A stretch of 64,000 nucleotides of DNA, taken from positions 652,501-716,500 of the forward strand of contig NZ_AP023081.1 of NCBI RefSeq assembly GCF_026072635.1, in the 5' to 3' direction. The notes below the pieces were generated by a model. That model was not told the origin of the DNA and did no database searches. It saw nothing but the letters and a program-made list of their open reading frames with translations. Below are positions 25,104 to 33,517 of this stretch, in pieces. Source of the stretch: Pseudomonas solani. GTDB lineage: Bacteria > Pseudomonadota > Gammaproteobacteria > Pseudomonadales > Pseudomonadaceae. Every line of letters starts with the position of its first letter. The stretch's first letter is position 1. Both the position numbers and the translations under genes were made by a program.

Positions 25104-26462
25104 ATGCAAGTGATGAAGTGGAGCGCACTGGCCCTGGCCGTGACCGCCGGTACCACCCAACTGGCATTCGCCAGCGCCCAGGACGAATCCAAGGGCTTCG
25201 TTGAAGACAGCAAGCTGTCCGTTCTGAACAAGAACTACGCCTTCTACCGCGACTTCCGCAACAATGGCGTAAACAACGGCGGCAGTGCTACCAATCAGAA
25301 CTACCGTAACGAGTGGGCCCACGGCATCCTCGCCAACTACCAGTCGGGTTATACCCAAGGTACCGTCGGCTTCGGCGTCGATGCTCACGGCGCGCTGGGC
25401 ATCAAGCTCAACAGCGGGGGTGGCACCTCCGGTACCGGCCTGATGCCGATCGGCAGCGACGGCAAGGCTCAAGACGATTACTCCTACGCTGGCGGTGCTG
25501 TAAAAGTTCGCGTATCCAACACCGAACTGAAATACGGCAACCTGATTCCGACTGCTCCAGTTTTTGCTACTGGCACGGCTCGCCTGTTCCCCGGCTCCGC
25601 TGAAGGCTTCCAGATCCTCAGCAGCGAGCTCGAAGGCCTGACCCTCGACGCCGGCCACTTCACCTCGATTCGTGACGGCAGCCTGTCTACCAACAAAGAC
25701 GGCGACATCACCCTGGCTTATGGTGGCGCAATCGACGCTAAGAGCGCGGATTACGTAGGTGGCACTTACGCAATCTCTGATCAGCTGTCCGTTAGCCTTT
25801 ACGGTGCAGAGCTGGAAGATATCTATCGCCAGTACTACGCCAACGCCAACTACAGCATCCCCCTGTCTGATGACCAGGCTCTGGGCTTCGACTTCAACAT
25901 CTACCGCACCCTCGACGAAGGCCAGTCGAAAGCTGGCGAGATCGAGAACACTGCATTCTCCCTCGCAGCCTCTTACTCGATCGGCGCTCACAAGCTGACC
26001 CTTGCTCACCAGCGCGTTAATGGCGACGAGCCGTTCGATTACATCGGCATGGATGGCGGCAACTCTGGCGACTCCATCTTCCTGGCCAACTCCGTGCAGT
26101 ACTCCGACTTCAACGCCCCGGGCGAGAAGTCCTGGCAACTGCGCTATGACCTGAACATGGCCACCCTTGGCGTTCCGGGCCTGAGCTTCATGGCTCGCTA
26201 CATCACCGGTTCCGATGCAGACGGCACCAAAGCCGATCCGAATGGCGCCTACGCTGGTGCGTTCGGTGAAGACGGCAAAGAGTGGGAACGCAACTTGGAA
26301 GCCAAGTACGTAGTCCAGGACGGCCCGGCCAAGGATCTTTCTGTCCGCATCCGTCACTCCACCTGGCGAGCCAACAACGACATGGGCGGCTTCTACTCTA
26401 GCGGCAGCAGCGCTGTGGACGAAGTTCGCGTCATCACCGAGTACCCGCTGGACATCCTGTAA
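25104..26462 (+). CDS. oprD: OprD-family outer-membrane porin
   Basis: A 452-residue substrate-specific porin with a signal peptide (MQVMKWSALALAVTAGT...AFA) and an 18-strand OprD barrel. Recognisable OprD motifs are GGAVKVRVSNTELKYG, ELEDIYRQYYANANY and GDEPFDYIGMDGG, with a C-terminal Leu. P. aeruginosa OprD imports basic amino acids and carbapenems; this gene sits in the same syntenic position, between a HIT protein and a PaaI thioesterase. Loop differences mean the substrate is not certain. GGAG lies just before the start. Codon use is slightly less GC-biased than its neighbours. Confidence 0.92.
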   Translation: MQVMKWSALALAVTAGTTQLAFASAQDESKGFVEDSKLSVLNKNYAFYRDFRNNGVNNGGSATNQNYRNEWAHGILANYQSGYTQGTVGFGVDAHGALGIKLNSGGGTSGTGLMPIGSDGKAQDDYSYAGGAVKVRVSNTELKYGNLIPTAPVFATGTARLFPGSAEGFQILSSELEGLTLDAGHFTSIRDGSLSTNKDGDITLAYGGAIDAKSADYVGGTYAISDQLSVSLYGAELEDIYRQYYANANYSIPLSDDQALGFDFNIYRTLDEGQSKAGEIENTAFSLAASYSIGAHKLTLAHQRVNGDEPFDYIGMDGGNSGDSIFLANSVQYSDFNAPGEKSWQLRYDLNMATLGVPGLSFMARYITGSDADGTKADPNGAYAGAFGEDGKEWERNLEAKYVVQDGPAKDLSVRIRHSTWRANNDMGGFYSSGSSAVDEVRVITEYPLDIL

Positions 26463-26490
26463 CACAGGCCCAGCTGTTACTTCGATACAA

Positions 26491-26517
26491 AAGAGCCCGG
26501 CTTATGCCGGGCTCTTT
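26491..26517 (+). terminator. Terminator downstream of oprD
   Basis: An 11-bp stem (AAGAGCCCGGC / GCCGGGCTCTT) with loop TTAT and a T-rich tail, 28 bases past the oprD stop. Confidence 0.87.
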
Positions 26518-26581
26518 CTTTATATAGATGCCTATACATACGGAGTTGATTGTTATTACCAAATAAAAGTTGTCGCCTCAG

Positions 26582-27001
26582 TCAGATTGGCAATGCATAA
26601 GTCCCCGTTACATGTGCCACCAGCTCATCTTCCCCGCCTTGTGAATACAACGACACTTCGCACACCGCCTGCCTTCTGCTCAACCTGAGTATCCGCGCAT
26701 CGGCGAGCAGATCCACAGCCTGTGGTCGCGCCAGGAAGTTGATGTTGAGGTTACTGGTCACCGCCATCTCCACCCGCCCCAACCGGCCGAGCACGACTGC
26801 ATACATCGCCGCATCAGCCAGCGCCATGATGGTCGGGCCGGACAGGGTGCCGCCCGGCCGCACCAATTTGGGCTGGAAGGGGACCCGCGCCAGTGCACCC
26901 GCTTCGTCGAGGCGCTCGACGCGCAGGTCGATGTCCTCGGCCATGGGTACGCCCTGGCGGATCAGCGCCTCCACCTGTTTTGCACTCAAACCGCCCATCA
27001 C
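26582..27001 (-). CDS. PaaI-family hotdog thioesterase
   Basis: A 139-residue hotdog protein with the PaaI/YdiI-type active-site region LVRPGGTLSGPTIMALADAAMYAVVLG. Members hydrolyse acyl-CoA; the chain or aryl specificity cannot be read here. It is divergent from proS. The two are separated by 103 bases. Confidence 0.87.
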   Translation of the reverse strand: MMGGLSAKQVEALIRQGVPMAEDIDLRVERLDEAGALARVPFQPKLVRPGGTLSGPTIMALADAAMYAVVLGRLGRVEMAVTSNLNINFLARPQAVDLLADARILRLSRRQAVCEVSLYSQGGEDELVAHVTGTYALPI

Positions 27002-27104
27002 CTCTCCCCTTGCCGATTACCGGGCCGCAACCTGTACGCGCCCCAACGAGCGCCGTACAATGCCGAGCCTATAAAACCCATCGCAACCGACGAAACGGCC
27101 AAAC

Positions 27105-28820
27105 ATGCGTACCAGTCAGTACCTGCTCTCCACCCTGAAGGAAACCCCCACCGACGCGGTGGTGATCAGTCATCAGCTGCTGCTGCGCGCGGGCATGATC
27201 CGCAAGCTGGCTTCCGGTCTCTACACCTGGTTGCCGATGGGGCTGCGCGCGCTGCGCAAGGCCGAAGCCGTGGTGCGCGAGGAGATGAACGCCGCAGGCG
27301 CCCTCGAAGTGCTGATGCCGGCCATCCAGCCCGCCGAACTCTGGCAGGAATCCGGCCGCTGGGAACAGTACGGCCCCGAGTTGCTGCGCCTGAAGGACCG
27401 CCATGGTCGCGAATTCTGCGTCGGCCCGACCCACGAGGAGGTCATCACCGACCTCGCGCGCAACGAGCTGAACAGCTACCGCCAGCTGCCCATCAACATG
27501 TATCAGGTGCAGACCAAGTTCCGCGACGAGATCCGTCCGCGCTTCGGCCTGATGCGCGGCCGCGAATTCATCATGAAGGACGCCTACTCCTTCCACGCCT
27601 CCCAGGAATCCCTGCAGGACACCTACGACGTCATGTACGGCGCCTACTGCAAGGTGTTCACCCGCCTGGGCCTGAACTTCCGCCCCGTGCAGGCCGACAA
27701 CGGCTCCATCGGTGGCAGCGGCTCCCATGAATTCCACGTGCTCGCCGACTCGGGCGAGGACGACATCGTCTTCAGCGACAGCTCCGACTACGCGGCCAAC
27801 ATCGAGAAGGCCGAAGCCGTACCGCGCGAAACCTCCCGTGGCGCCGCCACCGAGGAACTGCGCCTGGTGGACACCCCCGACACCAAGACCATCGCCGCCC
27901 TGGTCGAGAACTTCGGCCTGGCCATCGAGAAGACCATCAAGACCCTGGTCGTGCACGGCGCCGAAGAAGGCACCCTGGTCGCCCTGATCGTCCGTGGCGA
28001 CCACGAGCTGAACGAGATCAAGGCTGCCAACCAGGCCCTGGTCGCCAGCCCCCTGGTTTTCGCCAGCGAAGAGGAACTGCGTGCCGCCATCGGTGCCGGC
28101 GCCGGCTCCCTGGGCCCGCTGAACCTGCCCATGCCCTGCATCATCGACCGTTCCGTGGCCTTGATGAGCGACTTCGCCATCGGCGCCAACATCGATGACA
28201 AGCACTACTTCGGCGTCAACTGGGAACGCGACCTGGCCCTGCCGGAAATCGCCGACCTGCGCAACGTCGTCGCCGGCGACCCGAGCCCCGACGGCAAAGG
28301 CACCCTGGTGATCAAGCGCGGCATAGAAGTGGGTCATATCTTCCAGCTCGGCACCAAGTACAGCGAAGCGATGAACCTCAGCGTACTGGGCGAGAACGGC
28401 AAACCCGTCACCCTGATCATGGGCTGCTACGGCATCGGCGTATCCCGCGTGGTCGCCGCCGCCATCGAGCAGAGCTACGACGAGCGCGGCATCCTCTGGC
28501 CGGACGCCCTGGCGCCCTTCCAGGTCGCCCTGGTACCGCTCAAGTACGAAACGCCCGCCGTCAAGGAAGCCACCGACAAGCTCTACGCCGAGCTCACTGC
28601 CGCCGGTATCGAGGTGCTGCTGGACGACCGTGACAAGAAGACCAGCCCCGGCGTGAAGTTCGCCGACATGGAACTGATCGGCATCCCCCACCGCATCGTG
28701 GTGAGCGAGCGCGGCCTGGCCGAAGGCAACCTGGAATACAAGAACCGCCGCGAGACCGACAGCCAGGCTGTCGCCGTCGACGAGGTTCTGTCCTATATCA
28801 CAGCCCGCGTCCGTCGCTGA
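27105..28820 (+). CDS. proS: Prolyl-tRNA synthetase (prokaryote-type, with editing domain)
   Basis: A 571-residue class II synthetase. Motif 2 is visible in RGREFIMKDAYSF. The INS editing domain occupies about 220-400, and motif 3 and the anticodon-binding domain follow. The INS domain removes Ala-tRNA(Pro). The start at 27105 gives MRTSQYLLSTLKETP. It precedes a lipoprotein gene by 10 bases. Confidence 0.95.
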   Translation: MRTSQYLLSTLKETPTDAVVISHQLLLRAGMIRKLASGLYTWLPMGLRALRKAEAVVREEMNAAGALEVLMPAIQPAELWQESGRWEQYGPELLRLKDRHGREFCVGPTHEEVITDLARNELNSYRQLPINMYQVQTKFRDEIRPRFGLMRGREFIMKDAYSFHASQESLQDTYDVMYGAYCKVFTRLGLNFRPVQADNGSIGGSGSHEFHVLADSGEDDIVFSDSSDYAANIEKAEAVPRETSRGAATEELRLVDTPDTKTIAALVENFGLAIEKTIKTLVVHGAEEGTLVALIVRGDHELNEIKAANQALVASPLVFASEEELRAAIGAGAGSLGPLNLPMPCIIDRSVALMSDFAIGANIDDKHYFGVNWERDLALPEIADLRNVVAGDPSPDGKGTLVIKRGIEVGHIFQLGTKYSEAMNLSVLGENGKPVTLIMGCYGIGVSRVVAAAIEQSYDERGILWPDALAPFQVALVPLKYETPAVKEATDKLYAELTAAGIEVLLDDRDKKTSPGVKFADMELIGIPHRIVVSERGLAEGNLEYKNRRETDSQAVAVDEVLSYITARVRR

Positions 28821-28830
28821 TCGAGAAGAA

Positions 28831-29787
28831 ATGTTCAAGCGTAGTTCCATCCGCCTCACCAGCGCCGCCCTTGGCGGCGCCCTCTTCCTCAGCGGCTGCG
28901 CCAACCACCTGCCCCAGCGGGCGGAACACGAGGAGCGCGTCGAGCGCAAGCTGCTCAACCATGAGCTGCAGATCGACGTCGGCGAGCCCCGCGTGCTGGA
29001 ACTGCCACAGCGCCGCGTGCGCGTGAACGAGCAGAAGACCTTCGAGGTGACCGAGTTCGAGGTCACCCGCCGCTACGACCGCTACACGCCCTACCAACCC
29101 TGGCGCGAACTCTATGAAGTGCCGCTGGGCGCAGTAGCGGTAGTGGCCGGCGTCGGCGCCAACGTACTCAACGTGGTGCTTCTCGGCAGCCTGCCCGATA
29201 CCGCTACCAAGGACTGGATCAGCTACGGCTTTGCCGGGCTCAACCCCTTCATGAACGTCGAGTCCAATGGCCGCTCCGAGCAGAACCTGGCCAGCCTCGA
29301 CGAGCAGCAGCGCGACAAGCGCGTCGAATACTCCAGCCTGCCCTGGGCCGAGCGCCCGGTACTGGTGACCGCCGGTAAGCAGAGCAATGAACTGCTCACC
29401 GACCGCCACGGCGTGCTGCGCCTGAACCTGCTCGACGGCCCCTTCGCCGAACAGGACACCAGCCGCATCGGCAAGCTCCTGCTCAGCGTCGAAGACCCGC
29501 TGGACACCACCCGCGCCGAAGCCACGCTGATGGTCAGCCGCAGCCTGCGCAGCAAGCTGCAGGAAGCCCATGCGCTAATCTTCGAAGACCTGGAAGACGA
29601 CGAGGTGCCGCAATGGGTGCACCGGGTCAAACGCCTGTCCGAGCTGGGCCTGGAAGAGGAAGCCAGCGAGCTCGAACAAAGCCTGATCGAACTGACCCGC
29701 AATGATCCCGAGCTGCAGCAGGAATTCCTCAAGGCGCTGATGAAGGACGCCGGCCGCCTGGCAGCCGATCCTGGCGAAAGCGACTGA
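28831..29787 (+). CDS. Conserved lipoprotein of unknown function
   Basis: A 318-residue protein with a lipoprotein signal ending in a lipobox (FLSGCAN, Cys24). The mature part is acidic and highly charged and contains hydrophobic segment GAVAVVAGVGANVLNVV (about 100-118). The C-terminal region is helical and Glu-rich. I do not recognise a named domain. It lies 10 bases after proS and nine before the lytic transglycosylase gene, so the three probably form one unit. Confidence 0.85.
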   Translation: MFKRSSIRLTSAALGGALFLSGCANHLPQRAEHEERVERKLLNHELQIDVGEPRVLELPQRRVRVNEQKTFEVTEFEVTRRYDRYTPYQPWRELYEVPLGAVAVVAGVGANVLNVVLLGSLPDTATKDWISYGFAGLNPFMNVESNGRSEQNLASLDEQQRDKRVEYSSLPWAERPVLVTAGKQSNELLTDRHGVLRLNLLDGPFAEQDTSRIGKLLLSVEDPLDTTRAEATLMVSRSLRSKLQEAHALIFEDLEDDEVPQWVHRVKRLSELGLEEEASELEQSLIELTRNDPELQQEFLKALMKDAGRLAADPGESD

Positions 29788-29795
29788 GCCACTCC

Positions 29796-30374
29796 GTGCC
29801 CGCGCCCTGGCGAACCCTGCTCCTGAGCGGCCTGCTGGCGCTGGCCCTGCCCGCCTCCGGCAATCTGCGCCAGGCGCCGGAACCCGAGCTGCGGGAACTG
29901 CTGCAGCACACGGTGGCCGAGGCCGATAGCTTCGGCGACCGCTTCGACGCCGAAGTCTGGCTGCTCGACATGTCCACCCGCCTGAAACGCTATGTGCCCG
30001 ACCCGGCGCAGCGCCTCGACCTGCTCAGGCTGGTGCACCACGAAGCCAGCAAGGCCGGGCTCAGGCCTGACCTGGTGCTGGCGCTGATCCATGCTGAAAG
30101 CCGCTTCGATCGCTTCGCCATCTCATCCGTAGGCGCGCAGGGAATGATGCAGGTGATGCCCTTCTGGAAAGCCGAACTGGGCCGCCCTCAGGACAACCTC
30201 ACCGACAACGCCACCAACCTGCGCTACGGCTGCACCATTCTCAGCTACTACCTGAAGAAGGAACGGGGCGATATCAACCGGGCTCTGGCCCGCTACAACG
30301 GCAGCCTCGGCGAGAACTGGTACCCGGCCAAGGTGGTCGGGCTCTGGCAGGACATCTGGTACGTGCGCCCCTGA
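29796..30374 (+). CDS. Lytic transglycosylase, SLT-type
   Basis: A 192-residue protein with a signal-like N-terminus and a transglycosylase SLT domain (about 72-185). Catalytic Glu lies in LIHAESRFDRFA, followed by GAQGMMQVMP and the later LARYNGS. Such enzymes cleave peptidoglycan to 1,6-anhydro-muropeptides in the periplasm. The start is GTG at 29796. It follows the lipoprotein gene by nine bases, suggesting a cell-wall related pair. Confidence 0.88.
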   Translation: MPAPWRTLLLSGLLALALPASGNLRQAPEPELRELLQHTVAEADSFGDRFDAEVWLLDMSTRLKRYVPDPAQRLDLLRLVHHEASKAGLRPDLVLALIHAESRFDRFAISSVGAQGMMQVMPFWKAELGRPQDNLTDNATNLRYGCTILSYYLKKERGDINRALARYNGSLGENWYPAKVVGLWQDIWYVRP

Positions 30375-30375
30375 C

Positions 30376-30651
30376 CTAGCGCCGCACGATAAACCCGGCG
30401 ATGCCCTGCAAGGGCTGCTCCGTCAGCTCCACCGTGTCGACCTTCGCCACGCTCGGGCCTTGCTCGAGCCAGTCGGCGAGCTCGCGAACCGCGCCCTCCT
30501 CGCCTTCGAACAGCACCTCGACGCGACCATCCGCAAGGTTACGCACCCAACCGTCCAGATCGAGGCGGTCCGCCTCCTCCTGGGTCGACTGGCGGAAACA
30601 CACGCCCTGGACCTTGCCGCTGACATAACCGTGCAGGCAGATGCGCGCCAT
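30376..30651 (-). CDS. acyP: Acylphosphatase
   Basis: A 91-residue acylphosphatase that hydrolyses carboxyl-phosphate bonds. The conserved catalytic Arg is in GKVQGVCFRQSTQ and the Asn in GWVRNLADGRVEV. It is convergent with the SLT gene and lies three bases downstream of the TlpA-like gene on the minus strand. Confidence 0.93.
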   Translation of the reverse strand: MARICLHGYVSGKVQGVCFRQSTQEEADRLDLDGWVRNLADGRVEVLFEGEEGAVRELADWLEQGPSVAKVDTVELTEQPLQGIAGFIVRR

Positions 30652-30653
30652 GC

Positions 30654-31133
30654 TTACTTTCCTTCCTTCAGTCTGGTCAGGTGCCCGGAAAGCCCGGCAG
30701 CGGTCTGTTCGCCCATCAGGCGCTCACGCACCTGGCCCTGGGGGTCGATGATATAGGTCACCGGCAGCGCTTCGCTGCGTGGCAATTTGTAGCGCTCGGC
30801 CGGGTCCTGGGCGAGCACGGTGAAGTCGATGCCCATCTGCTGGGCAGCTTTTTCCAGCTCGGCCCCCTGCAGGCCGTCGAAGTTGACGCCCAGCACGCGC
30901 ACGCCGCCGCCCTTGAGCTGCCCGGCCAGGGCGTTGAGCTCGGGAATCTCGGTACGACAGGGCCCGCACCACTCCGCCCAGTAATTAATCACCAACCACT
31001 GGTTTTCGAGGCCGTCAGTCGCTACCTTCTGTCCATGCTGATCGAGGCCGACGTCATCCGAACAACCTCCCAGCAACAGCCCGGCACCCATGAGAATGAG
31101 CGCCCCGAAAACAGCCTGGAGTCGTGATCCCAT
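30654..31133 (-). CDS. TlpA-like thioredoxin lipoprotein
   Basis: A 159-residue protein with a lipobox (LLGGCSD, Cys24) and a thioredoxin-like fold that carries WCGPC at about 54-58. It is a periplasm-facing thiol reductase or oxidoreductase tethered to a membrane; partner proteins are unknown. Its start faces the divergent PilZ gene; the gap is 30 bases. Confidence 0.88.
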   Translation of the reverse strand: MGSRLQAVFGALILMGAGLLLGGCSDDVGLDQHGQKVATDGLENQWLVINYWAEWCGPCRTEIPELNALAGQLKGGGVRVLGVNFDGLQGAELEKAAQQMGIDFTVLAQDPAERYKLPRSEALPVTYIIDPQGQVRERLMGEQTAAGLSGHLTRLKEGK

Positions 31134-31163
31134 GCAATCGATCCTCGTGTACGCAGGGTTGAT

Positions 31164-32573
31164 ATGACGCTGGATGCCCTGTGCCTGGAAGTGCCGGACA
31201 TCCTCGAAGAGGACACCCCTATCCTGGCGGGCCTGAACCAGTTCCTCGCCGAAGCGCGCCTGCAGCCCCAGGATGGCGCGCTGCAGGAGGTGCTCGGGCG
31301 ATTGTTCCGACTGAACCGGAGTGCGGTGACCTTACTCGAAAGGCAACGGGCGCTGCAAAGCTTCAGCGAGGAATACCGCCACTACGCCACGGCCTATGAA
31401 CAGGGCGCCCTGCCGCCGATGCTGTTCCTGCGCCTGTGCAGCGAACTGGCCGCCGGCTTCAAGCGGCTGCTGCTGCAGATACTCCAGGGTCGCCAGCCTT
31501 CCCGACCGCACCTGGCATGGTGCCTGTACATGGCCCAGCATTTCATCGCGCAGACGCTGATGCGCCACTACCAGCACTACCAGGAGCCGCCCGGCTCGCT
31601 GTGGCGCGACAGCCACCTGCTGTACTGGATCGGCGAGCACCAGGAGTGCCTGGACGAGCCGGTCGCCGCGGCCTTCCGCCCGGTGCCCGCCAGCACCCTG
31701 CGCGGCCTCTACCAGCAGGTGCTGCTGCTGGCCCTGAGCAACCCCTTCCACCTCACCGAAGGCGAATGCACGCTGCTGTTCGGCGCCCTTGCGCCCCTGG
31801 CCGGCCTGGCGCACCTGCTGCCCTGGGATCAGGAAGACGATAGCGACGGTGCGACGATCGACCTCACCGAGGCGCAACCCTATGTGCCCCAGGACCGCCT
31901 CGACAGCATCATCGCCGGCCCCTACCTGCGTCGCCTGGAACTGGGCCCCCTGCTGATCGCCCTGCATGAACCCGCGCCCCTGCAAAGCAGCGCCGAGCAC
32001 GAACTGCTCGAGCGTGTGCGGCAGAACTGGCTGGGCCGCCAGCAGCGACGTCATCCGCGTACCGAATACGAAGGCTCCTGCAGCATGGTGGTGGGCCTGC
32101 CCGCCATCCACGCCCAGTTGCTGGCGCAACGCCCGGCCAGCCTGGATGCGCAGATGCTCGACTCCAGTGCCGGTGGCGCCCGGCTGCTGTGCCACGCCGA
32201 CCAGGGCGCGCAACTGCCGGTAGGCCAACTGACCCTGCTGCTCAACAGTGGCACGCCGACCCTGGCACTGGTGCGCTGGCGGCACACCAACCAGGAAGGC
32301 CTGCATCTCGGCCTGCGCTACCTCAAGGGCCTGCCACGGCCGGTCTGGCTGCGCCGGGCCCCCAACTCGCAGACCCACCCCGGCGTGCTGCAAAGCACCC
32401 CGGCCCCCGGCAATGGCTGGCATCACGGCCTGTGGCTGCCCAAGGATCAGTTCGTGGGGGGCGAACACCTATGGCTGCAGCTCGCCAGCGTGCACAACCA
32501 GGCCATCCTGCCGCTGCCCGAGCCCAACCTCAGCACCGCCATGGTCGCGCGCTATCCGCTGAAAATGGCCTGA
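31164..32573 (+). CDS. PilZ domain-containing protein with a large N-terminal region
   Basis: A 469-residue protein. The C-terminal PilZ domain (about 290-400) has the c-di-GMP binding pattern RRHPRTEYEG and LDSSAGGARL, matching RxxxR and D/NxSxxG. The first 290 residues are helical, without an enzyme domain I recognise, and could be a sensor or scaffold. A c-di-GMP receptor is the likely role. It is divergent from the TlpA-like gene, with only 30 bases between starts. Confidence 0.82.
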   Translation: MTLDALCLEVPDILEEDTPILAGLNQFLAEARLQPQDGALQEVLGRLFRLNRSAVTLLERQRALQSFSEEYRHYATAYEQGALPPMLFLRLCSELAAGFKRLLLQILQGRQPSRPHLAWCLYMAQHFIAQTLMRHYQHYQEPPGSLWRDSHLLYWIGEHQECLDEPVAAAFRPVPASTLRGLYQQVLLLALSNPFHLTEGECTLLFGALAPLAGLAHLLPWDQEDDSDGATIDLTEAQPYVPQDRLDSIIAGPYLRRLELGPLLIALHEPAPLQSSAEHELLERVRQNWLGRQQRRHPRTEYEGSCSMVVGLPAIHAQLLAQRPASLDAQMLDSSAGGARLLCHADQGAQLPVGQLTLLLNSGTPTLALVRWRHTNQEGLHLGLRYLKGLPRPVWLRRAPNSQTHPGVLQSTPAPGNGWHHGLWLPKDQFVGGEHLWLQLASVHNQAILPLPEPNLSTAMVARYPLKMA

Positions 32574-32699
32574 TCGGCGAAAGTGCGAGACGGGTCACGC
32601 CGCTCATCGGCGAAGCGCACAGTTTCATCCGGGCACCCTCCCTATAATTCCCCGCACTAACCGTACGAACGTTCCGCTATCAGCCTGGAAACCCCCCTA

Positions 32700-33092
32700 A
32701 TGTCCCAGAATCAAGACAAGCTGATCGGCCCCGTGCCGTCCCGCATCGTCGAGGCGGCACGCCCGATCGTGACCCCCTACGAGGGCCGGGTCGCCGAATT
32801 CAATATCGCCGCCTGGCTGCAGTTGCCTGGCCTAGCCACCCTGCCGGTATCGCTGCTGGTCAGCTACCGCGATGGCGAAATCCGTCGCGAAGTCGCGGTG
32901 GACCACGGCAAGGTCAACGCCCACGGCAAGATCCTGCTCTCGGGCATCGCCCGCATGCCCGTGAAGCACAAGATCGAAGACATGCAGGTGCGCCTCAAAT
33001 CGGCGGTCACCGTGCAAGGCCTGCTGGTGGAAGAACTCTTCGTCCAGGCCGTCGAGCAGGCCGGAGCGGACAGCCGCCAGGCGCTCGCCTGA
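32700..33092 (+). CDS. Conserved hypothetical protein
   Basis: A 130-residue protein with no signal peptide and no membrane segment. The central region (about 30-115) is beta-rich and the C-terminus helical. I do not recognise a family. It has its own upstream gap of 126 bases with the AT-rich TATAAT-like TATAATT at 32642-32648, consistent with an independent promoter. It is followed by a strong bidirectional terminator. Confidence 0.75.
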   Translation: MSQNQDKLIGPVPSRIVEAARPIVTPYEGRVAEFNIAAWLQLPGLATLPVSLLVSYRDGEIRREVAVDHGKVNAHGKILLSGIARMPVKHKIEDMQVRLKSAVTVQGLLVEELFVQAVEQAGADSRQALA

Positions 33093-33114
33093 TCGGCCAC
33101 AAGGGCTGAAAACG

Positions 33115-33143
33115 AAAACCCCGCGCCTGTCGCGGGGTTTTTC
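33115..33143. terminator. Terminator between two convergent small genes
   Basis: A 10-bp stem (AAACCCCGCG / CGCGGGGTTT) with a five-base loop, flanked by A- and T-rich sequence, so it can act in both directions. Confidence 0.87.
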
Positions 33144-33151
33144 ATTTTCAC

Positions 33152-33349
33152 TCAGGCGCGAGCAGCGCCATTGCTGGGGGTTGGCGGCTCCTGGTCCTCT
33201 TCCCGACGGGCTTCGGGTACGGGCGCGGGGGGAACCAGGGATTCGGGCCATTGCGAGAACTGCAGGCCTGTGATCCGGTTCAGGCGCTCAAGCGCCTCCT
33301 GCGGATCACGCTCATGGAGATGGACAACTTTGCCCTTGGCCTTACTCAT
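33152..33349 (-). CDS. Small conserved hypothetical protein
   Basis: A 65-residue protein that begins with a basic segment (MSKAKGKVVHLHERD), then a helix (PQEALERLNRITGLQFSQW) and a Pro-rich tail. No known domain is seen. A start with a good upstream region and a clear terminator after the stop support it as a real gene. Confidence 0.65.
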   Translation of the reverse strand: MSKAKGKVVHLHERDPQEALERLNRITGLQFSQWPESLVPPAPVPEARREEDQEPPTPSNGAARA

Positions 33350-33517
33350 AGAACACTTCTTTCCTTGGCTTATCCCTGCCTAATGGCAGAGTGACAGCAA
33401 ACTCTCCCTGAGATTGCCAGAAACGTGCCATTTTCCACCTCCCCGCGCTTTCTGGCTCTGGCGCCAGGTGGAGGCGGAAATGGCAGCTGGCAATATGCCG
33501 CAAACTGCCCTTTTTTG

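Noticed and set aside
27069..29066. A 665-codon minus-strand frame opposite proS and the lipoprotein gene
   Set aside because: It crosses two real genes and an intergenic gap and carries no motif.
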